NCBI GenBank assembly: GCA_947494825.1
Contig: CANLWN010000004.1
Coordinates: 434,001 to 498,000 of the forward strand
DNA: 64,000 nt
DNA from: an uncultured Flavobacteriaceae bacterium
Lineage (GTDB): Bacteria; Bacteroidota; Bacteroidia; Flavobacteriales; Flavobacteriaceae
Direction of reading: 5' to 3'
Shown: piece after piece, positions 14,986 to 24,090 of the stretch
Layout: every line of letters begins with the position of its first letter
Numbering within the stretch: the first letter of the stretch is position 1
Position numbers and translations under genes: made by a program
Notes under the pieces: model-generated
What the model was told of the DNA's origin: nothing
Seen by the model: only the letters and a program-made list of their open reading frames with translations
The model's database searches: none

Positions 14986-16866
14986 TTACACCTCCACCGG
15001 GGACGGTTGTACGTCCATCGTTTCCTTGAGCCATGCAACGCATTCGTCAAACGTGTCAAAGATATGTTCTTTGGAGACCAGATCGGGAATAATATCGATA
15101 CGCTCCATCATGTACCTGGGCTGATTTAGAACATCCACCAGTAGCACACTTATCCCCTGACTTTCCAAATCTACAAGTACATCCTCCAGGGCATATAAGC
15201 CCGATTGATCGATATACTGCATTCTATCCATACGGATGATAACACTTTTGGCCGACGGCGGAATCTGTTTGGCCAATTGCTGAAAATCACTGGTGGACCC
15301 GAAAAATAAAGGTCCCTTTATGTGCTTGATGAATACTTCCTCCTGAAGGCTCTTTGGAAATTTGGCCTCATCTGCCCAGGATTTTTCCAAGAGTAGGGAT
15401 TTAACGTCTGACCGTTCCGCGGTAAGATCTCCCATTTTTTTCATGAACATCAACGAAGCGATGACCAGACCTATACCCACGGCATACACCAAGTTCCAGA
15501 CCGAGGACAGTACCAACACAATGAGCATCACGATGACCTCCGAACTGAGTTTTATGGGCCCCACCTTTAGGTCTCTGGGCAAACTGGGAATGGCCTTTAA
15601 GCCCTTGTAGTCCATAACACCTATGCCTACGGTTACCAAGATGCCCGCGAGCACTGCGGCCGGAATTTGCGACGCTATAGGCCCCAGGGCCAGTAAAATG
15701 ATCAAAAGCATGATTCCAGCCAGCATTCCGGACAACCTTGTCTTGCCTCCGGCATTGATATTTACCACGGTTCTTATGGTGGCGCCGGCGCCAGGGATGC
15801 CCCCGAAGATAGCGGCAACACTATTGCCAATTCCCTGACCAACCAACTCCTTGTTGGGCTTGTGCTTGGTCTTGGTCATATTATCGGCCACTACGGAGGT
15901 GAGCAGGGAGTCAATGGCCCCCAACAAGGCCAAGGTAAGGGCGGTAAAGATGTAGGGCGAGAGGGAAGAAAAGTCAAATCCCGTAAATATTTCCATATTG
16001 GGAATGGGAAGCCCTTCCGGTATTTTTTCTATGGGCCTATAAGCAAACCCAAAGCCATAGGCCACCCCAGAGACAATCAATAGGGCCACCAGCGTACTGG
16101 GAATGGTGGTGGTAATGCGTTTAAAACCATAAATGATGATGATCGTGGCCAGGGCCAGGATGAGTTCCAACCAATTGATGTTCTCCAATGCCCTGGGCAG
16201 CACCTTTATAGTGCCTACAACACCGGAAGCTTCTTTGGCCGCCAGGGTTTTGGCCTCTTCAAGGATTTCTTGTTGGGAGGTTTCCCCTGCGCGCTTAATG
16301 GTCTCTTCAAAATCCTCTAGGACAAGAATACCTTCTCCAGCTTCGTCACGTAATATGTTTTCCAAGATCAGCTCTTCCGCTTCAGGCTTAAATTCGGCCA
16401 CCAGGGCAATGTCCTCCTTGGGATAATAGCCCACTGCCGGAAAAATCTGGGTGACCAATATGATAACCCCGATCGCCGTCATGAATCCGGAAACCACCGG
16501 GTAGGGAATGTATTTGATGTATTTCCCCAATCCCAATAGACCCAGCCCCACTTGCATAAGCCCAGCCAGGAGGAAAACGGTTAAAATAACGGGCAGAGCC
16601 TTGTTTATATCCCCATCGTTGATGGCTATGATCCCAGCTATGACCACCATGCTCACTGCGGTCATAGGGGCGGTTGGCCCAGAGATTTGTGTATTGGTGC
16701 CCCCAAAAAGGGCCGCAAAAAAACTGATAAAAATAGCCCCGTAAAGTCCAGCACTTGGACCTAGGCCGGAGCTTACACCAAAGGCCAATGCCAAGGGTAA
16801 GGCAACGATTCCTGCGGTAACACCGCCAAAAAGATCGCCCTTAAAGTTGGAAAAAAGATTCTTCAT
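14986..16866 (-). CDS. SulP family anion transporter with STAS domain and acidic insertion
   Basis: The 626-residue membrane protein belongs to SLC26/SulP, which move sulfate, bicarbonate or similar anions. The first membrane helices carry GVTAGIVALPLALAFGVSSG and the TQISGPTAPMTA signature. A second conserved block is GGIPGAGATIRTVVNINAGG. A cytoplasmic STAS domain ends the chain (about residues 510-620), with MDRMQYIDQSGLYAL as its core. Between helices near residues 149-215 lies an acidic, helical stretch of about 65 residues, longer than in the second SulP here. It lies downstream of carbonic anhydrase, with a terminator between, so bicarbonate is a likely substrate. Confidence 0.88.
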   Translation of the reverse strand: MKNLFSNFKGDLFGGVTAGIVALPLALAFGVSSGLGPSAGLYGAIFISFFAALFGGTNTQISGPTAPMTAVSMVVIAGIIAINDGDINKALPVILTVFLLAGLMQVGLGLLGLGKYIKYIPYPVVSGFMTAIGVIILVTQIFPAVGYYPKEDIALVAEFKPEAEELILENILRDEAGEGILVLEDFEETIKRAGETSQQEILEEAKTLAAKEASGVVGTIKVLPRALENINWLELILALATIIIIYGFKRITTTIPSTLVALLIVSGVAYGFGFAYRPIEKIPEGLPIPNMEIFTGFDFSSLSPYIFTALTLALLGAIDSLLTSVVADNMTKTKHKPNKELVGQGIGNSVAAIFGGIPGAGATIRTVVNINAGGKTRLSGMLAGIMLLIILLALGPIASQIPAAVLAGILVTVGIGVMDYKGLKAIPSLPRDLKVGPIKLSSEVIVMLIVLVLSSVWNLVYAVGIGLVIASLMFMKKMGDLTAERSDVKSLLLEKSWADEAKFPKSLQEEVFIKHIKGPLFFGSTSDFQQLAKQIPPSAKSVIIRMDRMQYIDQSGLYALEDVLVDLESQGISVLLVDVLNQPRYMMERIDIIPDLVSKEHIFDTFDECVAWLKETMDVQPSPVEV

Positions 16867-16913
16867 AGTCGTTTAGTTGTGTAACTTATGGTTCCAAGAT
16901 ACCATTTTTACTC

Positions 16914-16951
16914 AAAAAAAAGAGGCCAATATTCTGTTAAATATCGGCCTC
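16914..16951 (-). terminator. Terminator after carbonic anhydrase
   Basis: Read on the minus strand, a 12-position stem (16922-16933 against 16940-16951, GAGGCC ends, one G-T pair) with a 6-base loop is followed by eight T. It separates the SulP2-carbonic anhydrase unit from the downstream SulP gene, which thus needs readthrough or its own promoter. Confidence 0.85.
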
Positions 16952-16970
16952 AGTCTTTATAAAACAGGGA

Positions 16971-17600
16971 TTAATCCAAAAAGGTCACCTTTCCGTTGCT
17001 TATATCGTACATGGCCCCAAGGATCCGTATTTCACCCTGGTCTTCCATTTCCTTCAATACCGGACTTTGTTCACGGATATTTTGAAGGGTAAGGTTCACA
17101 TTGGTCACGGCAACATCATTGACAAAGCCTGTATTTTTTGAGGTACGCTCCTGAGCTTCCCTGGGCTCTTTAACCGCTTCAACTGCGGGCCTTATCTTGG
17201 AGACCAGAGCGGTCAGGTTACCCAACTTGGCATCATCACAGGCCCCCTTTACTGCTCCACAGCTCGTATGGCCAAGGACCACGACCACTTTGGTGCCCGC
17301 CAACTTACAGGCAAACTCCATGCTTCCCAAAATGTCCTCGTTCACAATATTCCCTGCCACACGGGCACTGAAGATATCCCCGACACCTTGGTCAAAGACC
17401 AATTCTGCAGATACCCTTGAATCGATACAACCCAAGATGGTGGCAAAGGGATACTGTCCGGAGACCGTATCGCTTACCTGTTCCAATAGGTCCCTGTTAA
17501 TAGGGTTGTTCTCTTGAAATCTCAGATTTCCCTCTTTCAATAAGTCTAGGGCGGCCGAGGGAGTCAAGGCCGCCTGCGTTTCTTTTGTTTGTGCTTTCAT
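16971..17600 (-). CDS. Beta-class carbonic anhydrase
   Basis: The enzyme interconverts CO2 and bicarbonate. The 209-residue protein has the zinc ligands of the beta class: C58 and the nearby D60-R62 pair in GCIDSRVSAE, then H111 and C114 in GHTSCGAVKGA. No signal peptide is seen, so it is cytoplasmic. It lies 10 bases downstream of one SulP transporter and about 100 bases upstream of another. Together they could import bicarbonate and convert it, or balance pH and supply CO2/bicarbonate for carboxylases. Confidence 0.95.
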   Translation of the reverse strand: MKAQTKETQAALTPSAALDLLKEGNLRFQENNPINRDLLEQVSDTVSGQYPFATILGCIDSRVSAELVFDQGVGDIFSARVAGNIVNEDILGSMEFACKLAGTKVVVVLGHTSCGAVKGACDDAKLGNLTALVSKIRPAVEAVKEPREAQERTSKNTGFVNDVAVTNVNLTLQNIREQSPVLKEMEDQGEIRILGAMYDISNGKVTFLD

Positions 17601-17610
17601 CGTATTTTTT

Positions 17611-19191
17611 TTATGCTGATTTTGATCTTAGTTCAAAAAATTCTAAATAACTATCGGGGTTTTCGATTTCCCCACGTTCCGAAATAAGTTTGATATCGAT
17701 ATGTCGATTCCGTGCTTTTTCGGTAAAATCCTCCAGGATTTCCACGATGTCATTGTCCAGAAACCGGGTCTTTCTAACATCCAGCTCAAGATAGGTATTT
17801 TCAGGTAAACTATCCAGTTCCTTTAAGATGGCACCCTTGTTGAAGAAGGTAACTTCCTCGGCCAAGGTCATTTTGATCCTATGCTTTCCATTGCTTTTAT
17901 CCTCGATATGCAAGAAATGGGAATTTTGATAGCTCTTTATGAGAATAACCACGATGCCCACGGCCAGGCCAAGTCCGATTCCGATAAGCAAATCAGTGAA
18001 GATAATACCTAGAACGGTAACCGTAAAGGGGATAGACTGTTTCCACCCCAGTTGGTACATCTTCTTAAACAAGGCTGGTTTGGCCAGTTTGTATCCTACA
18101 ATGAACAACACCGCCGCCAAAACAGAAAGGGGAATCATGTTCAATAGTTTTGGAATTAGGATGATCGAAGTGAGCAGAAAAAAACCATGGATTATGGCAG
18201 ACATTTTGGTCCTTCCACCAGATTGTATGTTGGCAGAGCTTCTTACGATGACCTGGGTAATGGGCAGGCCGCCTATCATTCCCGAAATCATATTGCCGGT
18301 ACCTTGCGCCAGCAGCTCCCTATTGGTTGGGGTAACCCGTTTTCTTGGATCCAGTTTGTCCGTAGCTTCAACACAGAGCAAGGTCTCTAAGCTGGCCACC
18401 AGGGCAATGGTAAATGCCGTGATCCATATTTGGGGATTTCCGATTTCGGAGAAATTCGGAAGACTGAACTGTGCAAAAAAGGATGCGGCATCACCAGGGA
18501 TGGGGACACTTACCAATTGCTGAGTGGAAATGGACAGGGATGCATTGTCTTGAGCGAAGACAAAGAATAGTATGCCAAAGATGACGGCGACCAAGGGCCC
18601 TTGTACCAATTGAAATATTTTTGCCTTTTTGGTCAGCACCCGATCCCAGAGCACTAGGATACCCAAACCGACAAATGCCACAATGGTGGAGCCAAGGCTT
18701 ATAAAGTTAAGGGAATTGATGATTTCCGAAAAGGTGTTCTCTCCATCTACTTGGAAAAAGGCAAAATCGCCTTCAGGATCCGCATCATATCCGAAGAAAT
18801 GCGGAATTTGTTTTAAAATAATGATAATACCTATTCCGGTAAGCATACCCTTTATGACCGAAGAGGGGAAATAATATCCAATGATCCCTGCTTTGAGGAC
18901 ACCAAACAGCACTTGGATGGCACCGCCCAGGACAACGGCCAATAAAAAGTTTTCATAGCTGCCCAAGGCAGCTATAGCAGTAAGCACTATGGCAGCCAAT
19001 CCGGCAGCAGGGCCACTGACTCCAATTTGTGAGCCGCTCAAAGCTCCTACGACAATACCGCCCACGATACCTGCGATCAGCCCCGAAAAGAGCGGCGCGC
19101 CACTTGCAAGTGCTATGCCGAGACATAGCGGTAATGCCACAAAAAATACAACGATACTTGCAGGCAAGTCGTTTTTAATATATTTAAACAT
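17611..19191 (-). CDS. SulP family anion transporter (probable bicarbonate transporter)
   Basis: The 526-residue SulP protein has about 11-12 membrane helices. It begins with a short tail and DLPASIVVFFVALPLCLGIA, then carries SGSQIGVSGPAAGLAAIVL and GMIGGLPITQVIVRSSANIQ, the two conserved family blocks. A compact STAS-like domain ends the chain (about residues 430-520, ENTYLELDVRKTRFLDNDIV). It lacks the acidic insertion of the SulP at 14986. Direct coupling to carbonic anhydrase (10-base gap, same strand) is the main argument for bicarbonate transport; the sequence alone does not exclude sulfate. Confidence 0.9.
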   Translation of the reverse strand: MFKYIKNDLPASIVVFFVALPLCLGIALASGAPLFSGLIAGIVGGIVVGALSGSQIGVSGPAAGLAAIVLTAIAALGSYENFLLAVVLGGAIQVLFGVLKAGIIGYYFPSSVIKGMLTGIGIIIILKQIPHFFGYDADPEGDFAFFQVDGENTFSEIINSLNFISLGSTIVAFVGLGILVLWDRVLTKKAKIFQLVQGPLVAVIFGILFFVFAQDNASLSISTQQLVSVPIPGDAASFFAQFSLPNFSEIGNPQIWITAFTIALVASLETLLCVEATDKLDPRKRVTPTNRELLAQGTGNMISGMIGGLPITQVIVRSSANIQSGGRTKMSAIIHGFFLLTSIILIPKLLNMIPLSVLAAVLFIVGYKLAKPALFKKMYQLGWKQSIPFTVTVLGIIFTDLLIGIGLGLAVGIVVILIKSYQNSHFLHIEDKSNGKHRIKMTLAEEVTFFNKGAILKELDSLPENTYLELDVRKTRFLDNDIVEILEDFTEKARNRHIDIKLISERGEIENPDSYLEFFELRSKSA

Positions 19192-19261
19192 ATCAATAGT
19201 TGTTGTGTCATCATATAAGGAATATGATGACGGTTAGATGATAAATAAGAATAACCTGAAA

Positions 19262-19573
19262 CTAAATGATATGTTCTGGCGGAGGTAGGTGGATCTCCCT
19301 GATAAAGTCCGAGCAGCCCGAAGCGTAAAAAGTAATTGCATTCGCCCCTTCCTTGCCCAGAAAATTTGCCGGGTCCAAATGGGAATGAAAAAAGACCTCT
19401 TTCTCGCTATACTCTTTTTTCCCTTCCTTTTTTTTGTTCTCTTCCTCACCAAAATCCATGACCATCAGGACCTTCGCCTCGAAATCTAACAAGGTAATCA
19501 CCGAGGGCATCAAAATAGAACCTGCCAACAGAAAGGAAAGAAGTAAGTGCGAGAAATACCTGAACATGGGCAA
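19262..19573 (-). CDS. Small exported or membrane-anchored protein of unknown function
   Basis: The 103-residue protein has one N-terminal hydrophobic segment (FSHLLLSFLLAGSILMPSVI), which is a signal peptide or membrane anchor. Then comes a highly charged stretch (GEEENKKKEGKKEYSEKEV) and a tail ending in IHLPPPEHII. Flavobacteria have many such short proteins near metal or cell-envelope genes, but I cannot assign this one to a family. An ATG two codons later (MFRYF) is an alternative start. It lies 70 bases upstream of the SulP gene, in the same direction. Confidence 0.6.
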   Translation of the reverse strand: MPMFRYFSHLLLSFLLAGSILMPSVITLLDFEAKVLMVMDFGEEENKKKEGKKEYSEKEVFFHSHLDPANFLGKEGANAITFYASGCSDFIREIHLPPPEHII

Positions 19574-19627
19574 AATCGATTTTTCACAAAGATAGAAGGA
19601 TTACCCAGAGTGCCTGTTAAATAAATT

Positions 19628-20386
19628 TTAAAAATCCTTCAACAACTTTATGTCGCTCGAAGGGATCCATCCGGTCTTACCATCGCTCAGGGCTATTTTT
19701 TTCCAATCGTTAAGCTGGTCCAAAACAAATACTTTGGTGCCCTGGTGCAGTTTAAAGGCTTCCTGGCTCCGATTGTTGGGTTCGGATTTTACCGTGGTTT
19801 CCTCGGGAAATACAATGGCAGGCTGTTCCGCTTCAAAATCCCTGTATTGCAGATAGGCAAGGGACACGGACAAAACGGCCAGGATCATGGATGCCATGCT
19901 CGTAATAAAGGCGATTCTTTTATGGGTAGCATATCTAAGGAAGTAGAACGCGATATAGGCCAACACAAAGAGGAGTACGAGACCTACGGCCAGGTAAGAC
20001 CACTGTTCAAAGGATAAAAACCCTGTAATACCCTTATAAATTTTGGAAATACTGGATTCTGGGAGCTCCTCTATCGCATCAAGCGTCATGTTCTGGGCAA
20101 ACCTCAGATTATTTTTGATCTCGCTATCGTTGGGTTTTAGCAGCAGCGCCTTTTCATAATAATAGATGCTCGGCGCAATCTGGTTCATTTTGTAATAGGA
20201 ATTCCCCAAGTTAAAATAGAGCTCTGCCGAATGCGCGCCATTTTCCAAGATTCGGAGATAGTCCTCGGAGGCCTTCTCATAATCACCTTCATTATAGGCC
20301 TCTGTAGCCCTGCTGAAAAGCGCATCGTTCTGTGCCGTTCCGGTAAGGGAGAGCAATAATAGAAATATGGGCATCAGTTTCTTCAT
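19628..20386 (-). CDS. batE: BatE: TPR and SH3-domain protein
   Basis: BatE is the last gene of the Bat operon. The 252-residue protein has a signal peptide (MKKLMPIFLLLLSLTGTAQ), two or three TPR units (AYNEGDYEKASEDYLRIL, LYFNLGNSYYKMNQIAPSIY), two membrane helices near residues 125-175, and a C-terminal bacterial SH3 domain (FKLHQGTKVFVLDQLNDWKK). TPR and SH3 parts suggest it holds other Bat proteins or cell-wall ligands on the periplasmic side. It starts 6 bases after batD. Confidence 0.9.
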   Translation of the reverse strand: MKKLMPIFLLLLSLTGTAQNDALFSRATEAYNEGDYEKASEDYLRILENGAHSAELYFNLGNSYYKMNQIAPSIYYYEKALLLKPNDSEIKNNLRFAQNMTLDAIEELPESSISKIYKGITGFLSFEQWSYLAVGLVLLFVLAYIAFYFLRYATHKRIAFITSMASMILAVLSVSLAYLQYRDFEAEQPAIVFPEETTVKSEPNNRSQEAFKLHQGTKVFVLDQLNDWKKIALSDGKTGWIPSSDIKLLKDF

Positions 20387-20392
20387 CTTGCG

Positions 20393-22180
20393 CTATAACT
20401 GTTTATCCAAATAAGAGATTACGTCACTTGCCTTAGTGTAGTCCTGTTGCATCTGCACCTCGGAAAAAGGGCTGTACCGGGCCATTTCACAATTCTCGAG
20501 CAAGCCTATAAATCCTTCCATGGTGGTTTCATCTACCTGCTTTTCGGTAAGCAACATGCTTATTTTGTCCTTGCTGAACTCCGTGGTCTCGATCTTTAGT
20601 TTAGCCTTGAGATAATTGTGCAACGCTTTTTCCAGAGCGATATAAAAAGCCTCTTTGTCTCCCAGGGTCTTTTTGGCAGCAGACAGGTATTTTCTGGCCA
20701 ATTTATTGGCCTTTTTTATTTTGTTGCCCGCAACATCACTGGCAATGGCCTCCCGTTTTTTCCCAAAAAGAACGGTAACGGGTATCAACAGCAGCGGAAG
20801 GAACAACCACATGTAAAAACGGGGGGATCCAAAAAAATAATTGGTGCCGATCACCGATAAATTCGGCTTCAGTTTTATAAAACTGAATTGACTTCCTATG
20901 CTTACCACCGCCTGACGGTTGTTTAGGGGTGCCCCCAAAGGACTTGCTGTATCTTCTCCGGCCGGCCCGTCCATGACATTGATCAAAATTTCCTCGGAGC
21001 TCAAGCGCTTATACGACTCCGTCTTGGGGTCAAAATAACTAAAGGAAATGCTCGGGATGGGATACTTGCCCCGGAAAGAAGGCACAATGGTATAGTTGTT
21101 GCTTACCTTTCCCTCCATGCCCGAGAGCGTGGTGCGCACGTTTTCCTTAAACTCAGGGTCGTATACTTCCAAAGCACTGGGAAGGCTTGGTTCGGGCAAC
21201 TGAAACAATTTTAGATTGCCCTTTCCCTTTACCTCCACCTTGGCCTGAAGGGATTCCGATGCGTTTAAATCGGTCTTGCTCGTAGTCACCGAAAAATCAA
21301 AACTTCCCACCGCCCCGCTGAAGTTGGGAGGTTTCCCATCCGAAGGCAAAGCCTTTACGTTTATCGTTCTTTTACCTGCGGAAACCGTCTTATTGGTCTG
21401 GGTAAAGATCCTACCTCCAAAGAAATCGCGCTTGTTGGTAGGCACATCCACGCTTACATCCAGCGAGAGGGGTTCTATGGTCAATTTCCCTGTTTTTTGC
21501 GGATACAGGACCACACGCTTCAAAATCACATAGCGGTATGCCTTTCCTTGATAGGTGCCATTCTGTATATTATACTTGGTCACCGGCATATCCTGGCTCC
21601 AAAAGTTGTTGTATTTAGGATTGTCCAGGGCCCTAAAATTGGTCACGGTTATAAATTGACTCACATACAGTTTGTATACCACGCTTACCGCTTCGTTAAG
21701 GTAGGGATTGGCCTTGGACACCTCTGCCACCAAATGGAGACTTTCATCGGCGACGTCATCCACGGTCATTTGATCGCTGGGCTTGTCCACAGCGGCGGTG
21801 ACCTCTATTTTTTTTGAGAGCGATTTATAGGTTTTTCCATCTATGACGATTGTGGCCTGCTTGATGGTGAAAACGCCACGTGAGGTGGGTGCCAAGGTAT
21901 AGGAATAGGTCTTGGAAAAACTTCGTACCCCATTGATCCACGAAGAACTGATGGATTGAGAGGGTCCCATAAGCACCCTGAACCCATTAAAATCGGGCGG
22001 GTCAAAATCATCCCCATCCTTGTTCATCACAAAATCTACCCGTAGACGCTCATTAATCCCCAGTTTACTCTTGCTAACCTTAACCTCAAAGCTAACGCCA
22101 TCCTGCGCCCTCACGGTAAAAACCATGAGCAGCAACGGTAAAAGCAAGAAGTATTTTTTAGAAATAAGCCACATCACCAA
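20393..22180 (-). CDS. batD: BatD: oxygen-tolerance membrane protein
   Basis: The 595-residue protein has an N-terminal signal peptide (ISKKYFLLLPLLLMVFTVRA), a long beta-rich periplasmic region with repeated immunoglobulin-like modules (residues about 25-450), one membrane helix (FYMWLFLPLLLIPVTVLF) and a cytoplasmic helical tail of about 120 residues. This layout is that of BatD, a partner of the vWA proteins BatA and BatB. The gene overlaps batC by 7 bases and precedes batE. The first ATG and one two codons later are both possible starts. Confidence 0.9.
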   Translation of the reverse strand: MVMWLISKKYFLLLPLLLMVFTVRAQDGVSFEVKVSKSKLGINERLRVDFVMNKDGDDFDPPDFNGFRVLMGPSQSISSSWINGVRSFSKTYSYTLAPTSRGVFTIKQATIVIDGKTYKSLSKKIEVTAAVDKPSDQMTVDDVADESLHLVAEVSKANPYLNEAVSVVYKLYVSQFITVTNFRALDNPKYNNFWSQDMPVTKYNIQNGTYQGKAYRYVILKRVVLYPQKTGKLTIEPLSLDVSVDVPTNKRDFFGGRIFTQTNKTVSAGKRTINVKALPSDGKPPNFSGAVGSFDFSVTTSKTDLNASESLQAKVEVKGKGNLKLFQLPEPSLPSALEVYDPEFKENVRTTLSGMEGKVSNNYTIVPSFRGKYPIPSISFSYFDPKTESYKRLSSEEILINVMDGPAGEDTASPLGAPLNNRQAVVSIGSQFSFIKLKPNLSVIGTNYFFGSPRFYMWLFLPLLLIPVTVLFGKKREAIASDVAGNKIKKANKLARKYLSAAKKTLGDKEAFYIALEKALHNYLKAKLKIETTEFSKDKISMLLTEKQVDETTMEGFIGLLENCEMARYSPFSEVQMQQDYTKASDVISYLDKQL

Positions 22181-23037
22181 TCTTTTTCATTCTTCGTTTT
22201 AACACCCTTTACCTTTTTGGCGTCTATTTTTTCCTGAACTTTTTTCTCTTCATTCTGCATAGCCTCCAAAAGATTCTTTACCTGTTGGGGAGACAGTTGA
22301 TTGGGTCTTGGACGTTTCTGGTCCTTAGGCCGATCGCCCTGCTCTGGCTGTTTTTTCTTTTCTTCTTTTTTATCTCCATCACCTTCCTTGTTCTCTTCCT
22401 TTTTTTCATCTCCCTTGTCACCCTCGTCTCCTTTGTCCTCGTTTTCCTTGTTGTCCTGATCGCCTTTGTTGTCTTCCTTATTGTCCCCTTCGTTTTTTTG
22501 ATCCTGATTCTTATCCTTTTTGTCCTCTTGATCCTGCTTGTCCTCTCCTCCTTGATTTTGGTCGTTCTTTTGTTCGTCCTGCTGTTTTTTCAGCATTTCT
22601 TTGGCCAAGGCCAAATTATAGCGGGTCTCCTCATCGGTAGGATTGTTCCTAAGGGCCTCTTTGTAAGCCTCCACCGCTTTTTGGTATTCCTTGTTCTTCA
22701 TAAAGACATTGCCCATATTGTGATAGGCCTTGTGCTTGTCCGCTTTGTTTTCTGCCAAATCGCCCGCTTGCTTAAATCGGGCAAAAGCTTCGCTATAGGT
22801 TTCCTTGTTGTAGTAGGCATTCCCCAGGTTATAGGGCGCGGCCACGTTTTCCGTGCTTTTGGAAATGGCCTTTCTATACGTGGCCTCGGCATTGATGAAA
22901 TTGTCCTCTGAAAGTTCCTTGTTCGCTTCCCAAGTAAGGTTTTTGGAAACGCGCAGGGCCTTCTCATTTTCTTTGGTTTCCTCTTGGGCAAAGGAAACAC
23001 ATCCGACCAAAAAAACAAGATATAAAATCGTTCTCAT
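22174..23037 (-). CDS. batC: BatC: TPR protein with long charged low-complexity region
   Basis: I start it at 23037 (MRTILYLVFLVGCVSFAQEE, a signal peptide), directly after the batB stop; ATGs 3 and 7 codons earlier overlap batB. Residues about 40-130 form TPR units (NLGNAYYNKETYSEAFARFK, KAYHNMGNVFMKNKEYQKAV). Then follow about 100 residues made almost only of K, E, D, N, Q and G, a disordered region, and a basic, proline-containing end (RPRPNQLSPQQVKNLLEAMQ). TPR proteins of this operon are thought to bridge Bat components. The region is prone to indels because of its repeated codons. Confidence 0.88.
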   Translation of the reverse strand: MRTILYLVFLVGCVSFAQEETKENEKALRVSKNLTWEANKELSEDNFINAEATYRKAISKSTENVAAPYNLGNAYYNKETYSEAFARFKQAGDLAENKADKHKAYHNMGNVFMKNKEYQKAVEAYKEALRNNPTDEETRYNLALAKEMLKKQQDEQKNDQNQGGEDKQDQEDKKDKNQDQKNEGDNKEDNKGDQDNKENEDKGDEGDKGDEKKEENKEGDGDKKEEKKKQPEQGDRPKDQKRPRPNQLSPQQVKNLLEAMQNEEKKVQEKIDAKKVKGVKTKNEKDW

Positions 23038-23038
23038 G

Positions 23039-24085
23039 TTACTCATCCACTTTTTCATTAAACAGATTCAGTTTTTTAAGCCATTGGGTCTTTCGGTCCA
23101 ACAGAAAGATGTCCAAAAATAAAAAGAATAGCCCCAAGGCCAAAAACCACTGGTATTGGTCCTTGAACTCTGCAAACTGTTTGGCCTCGAACTCCTTTTT
23201 GTCCATCTGGAACAATTGCTCCTTGATATATTCAACGGCCTCTTCCGTATTGGCCCCGTTAATGTATTCCCCATTGCCCTCGGAAGCGATCTCGTTCAAA
23301 ATGGTTTCGTTCAGTTTGGTAATGACCACCTCGCCCTGGGCATCTTTTTTATGGCTTTCCACAACCCCATTTTTTTTCAGTGGGATGGGGCCTCCCTTCT
23401 TTTTTCCAACACCAATGGTAAATATACGAATCCCCTCTTCTACCGCCACATCCACCGCTTCCAGTGTTGAACCTTCCGAATGATCCTCCCCATCCGAAAC
23501 GATGAACAGTACCCTGTTTGTCTGCTCTTCGTCGTCATAATAGGTCGCCGCCAGTTCAATGGCCTGGTTGATTGCCGTTCCCTGGGAGGAAAGCATATTG
23601 GTGTTCATGCTTTGCAAGAACATTTTGGCCGCTCCATAGTCTGTGGTTATCGGCAACTGGGGAAAAGCTTGCCCGGCGTAGGCAATAATCCCTATCCGGT
23701 CGCTGGCCAATTGGTTGATGATTTCGGAGACCAAGCGTTTGGCCTTTTCCAGTCGGTTTGGGGCAATATCCTCCGCGAGCATACTTCTGGAGACATCCAC
23801 CGCGAAGACAATGTCTACCCCTTCCCGTTTAACCGTCTCCAATTTTGTGCCAATTTTCGGGTTTACCAGCCCAAGGACCAAAAAAGTTAGGCCCAAAAGC
23901 AAAAAAATGAGTTTCAAGGTAGATTTAAAGCTAGATCGATCTGGTGTTAAACGTCTCAATAATGACGGGCTGGCAAACTTCTTCTGCGCACTTCGCTTCC
24001 ATATTTGCAGGGCAACGAACAGCACGATCATCATGGGAATAATGAACAGGAGATAGAAATATATTTTTTCGTCGAGCTGAATCAT
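23039..24085 (-). CDS. batB: BatB: von Willebrand factor A membrane protein
   Basis: The 348-residue protein has two N-terminal membrane helices (LLFIIPMMIVLFVALQI and LIFLLLGLTFLVLGLV), a vWA domain with the metal-binding DxSxS motif in VFAVDVSRSMLAED, the later IVSDGEDHSEG motif, and a C-terminal membrane helix (WFLALGLFFLFLDIFLL). BatB works at the membrane with BatA. Gene order batA-batB-batC is conserved. It lies 5 bases after batA and touches batC. Confidence 0.93.
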   Translation of the reverse strand: MIQLDEKIYFYLLFIIPMMIVLFVALQIWKRSAQKKFASPSLLRRLTPDRSSFKSTLKLIFLLLGLTFLVLGLVNPKIGTKLETVKREGVDIVFAVDVSRSMLAEDIAPNRLEKAKRLVSEIINQLASDRIGIIAYAGQAFPQLPITTDYGAAKMFLQSMNTNMLSSQGTAINQAIELAATYYDDEEQTNRVLFIVSDGEDHSEGSTLEAVDVAVEEGIRIFTIGVGKKKGGPIPLKKNGVVESHKKDAQGEVVITKLNETILNEIASEGNGEYINGANTEEAVEYIKEQLFQMDKKEFEAKQFAEFKDQYQWFLALGLFFLFLDIFLLDRKTQWLKKLNLFNEKVDE

Positions 24086-24090
24086 AAAAT

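Noticed and set aside
17939-18523. 194-residue plus-strand frame opposite the second SulP
   Set aside because: It is a shadow of the SulP codons and has no coherent fold or motif.
22285-22911. 208-residue very hydrophobic plus-strand frame opposite batC
   Set aside because: It is the antisense of the K/E/D-rich tract, whose reverse complement always reads as Leu/Val/Phe.
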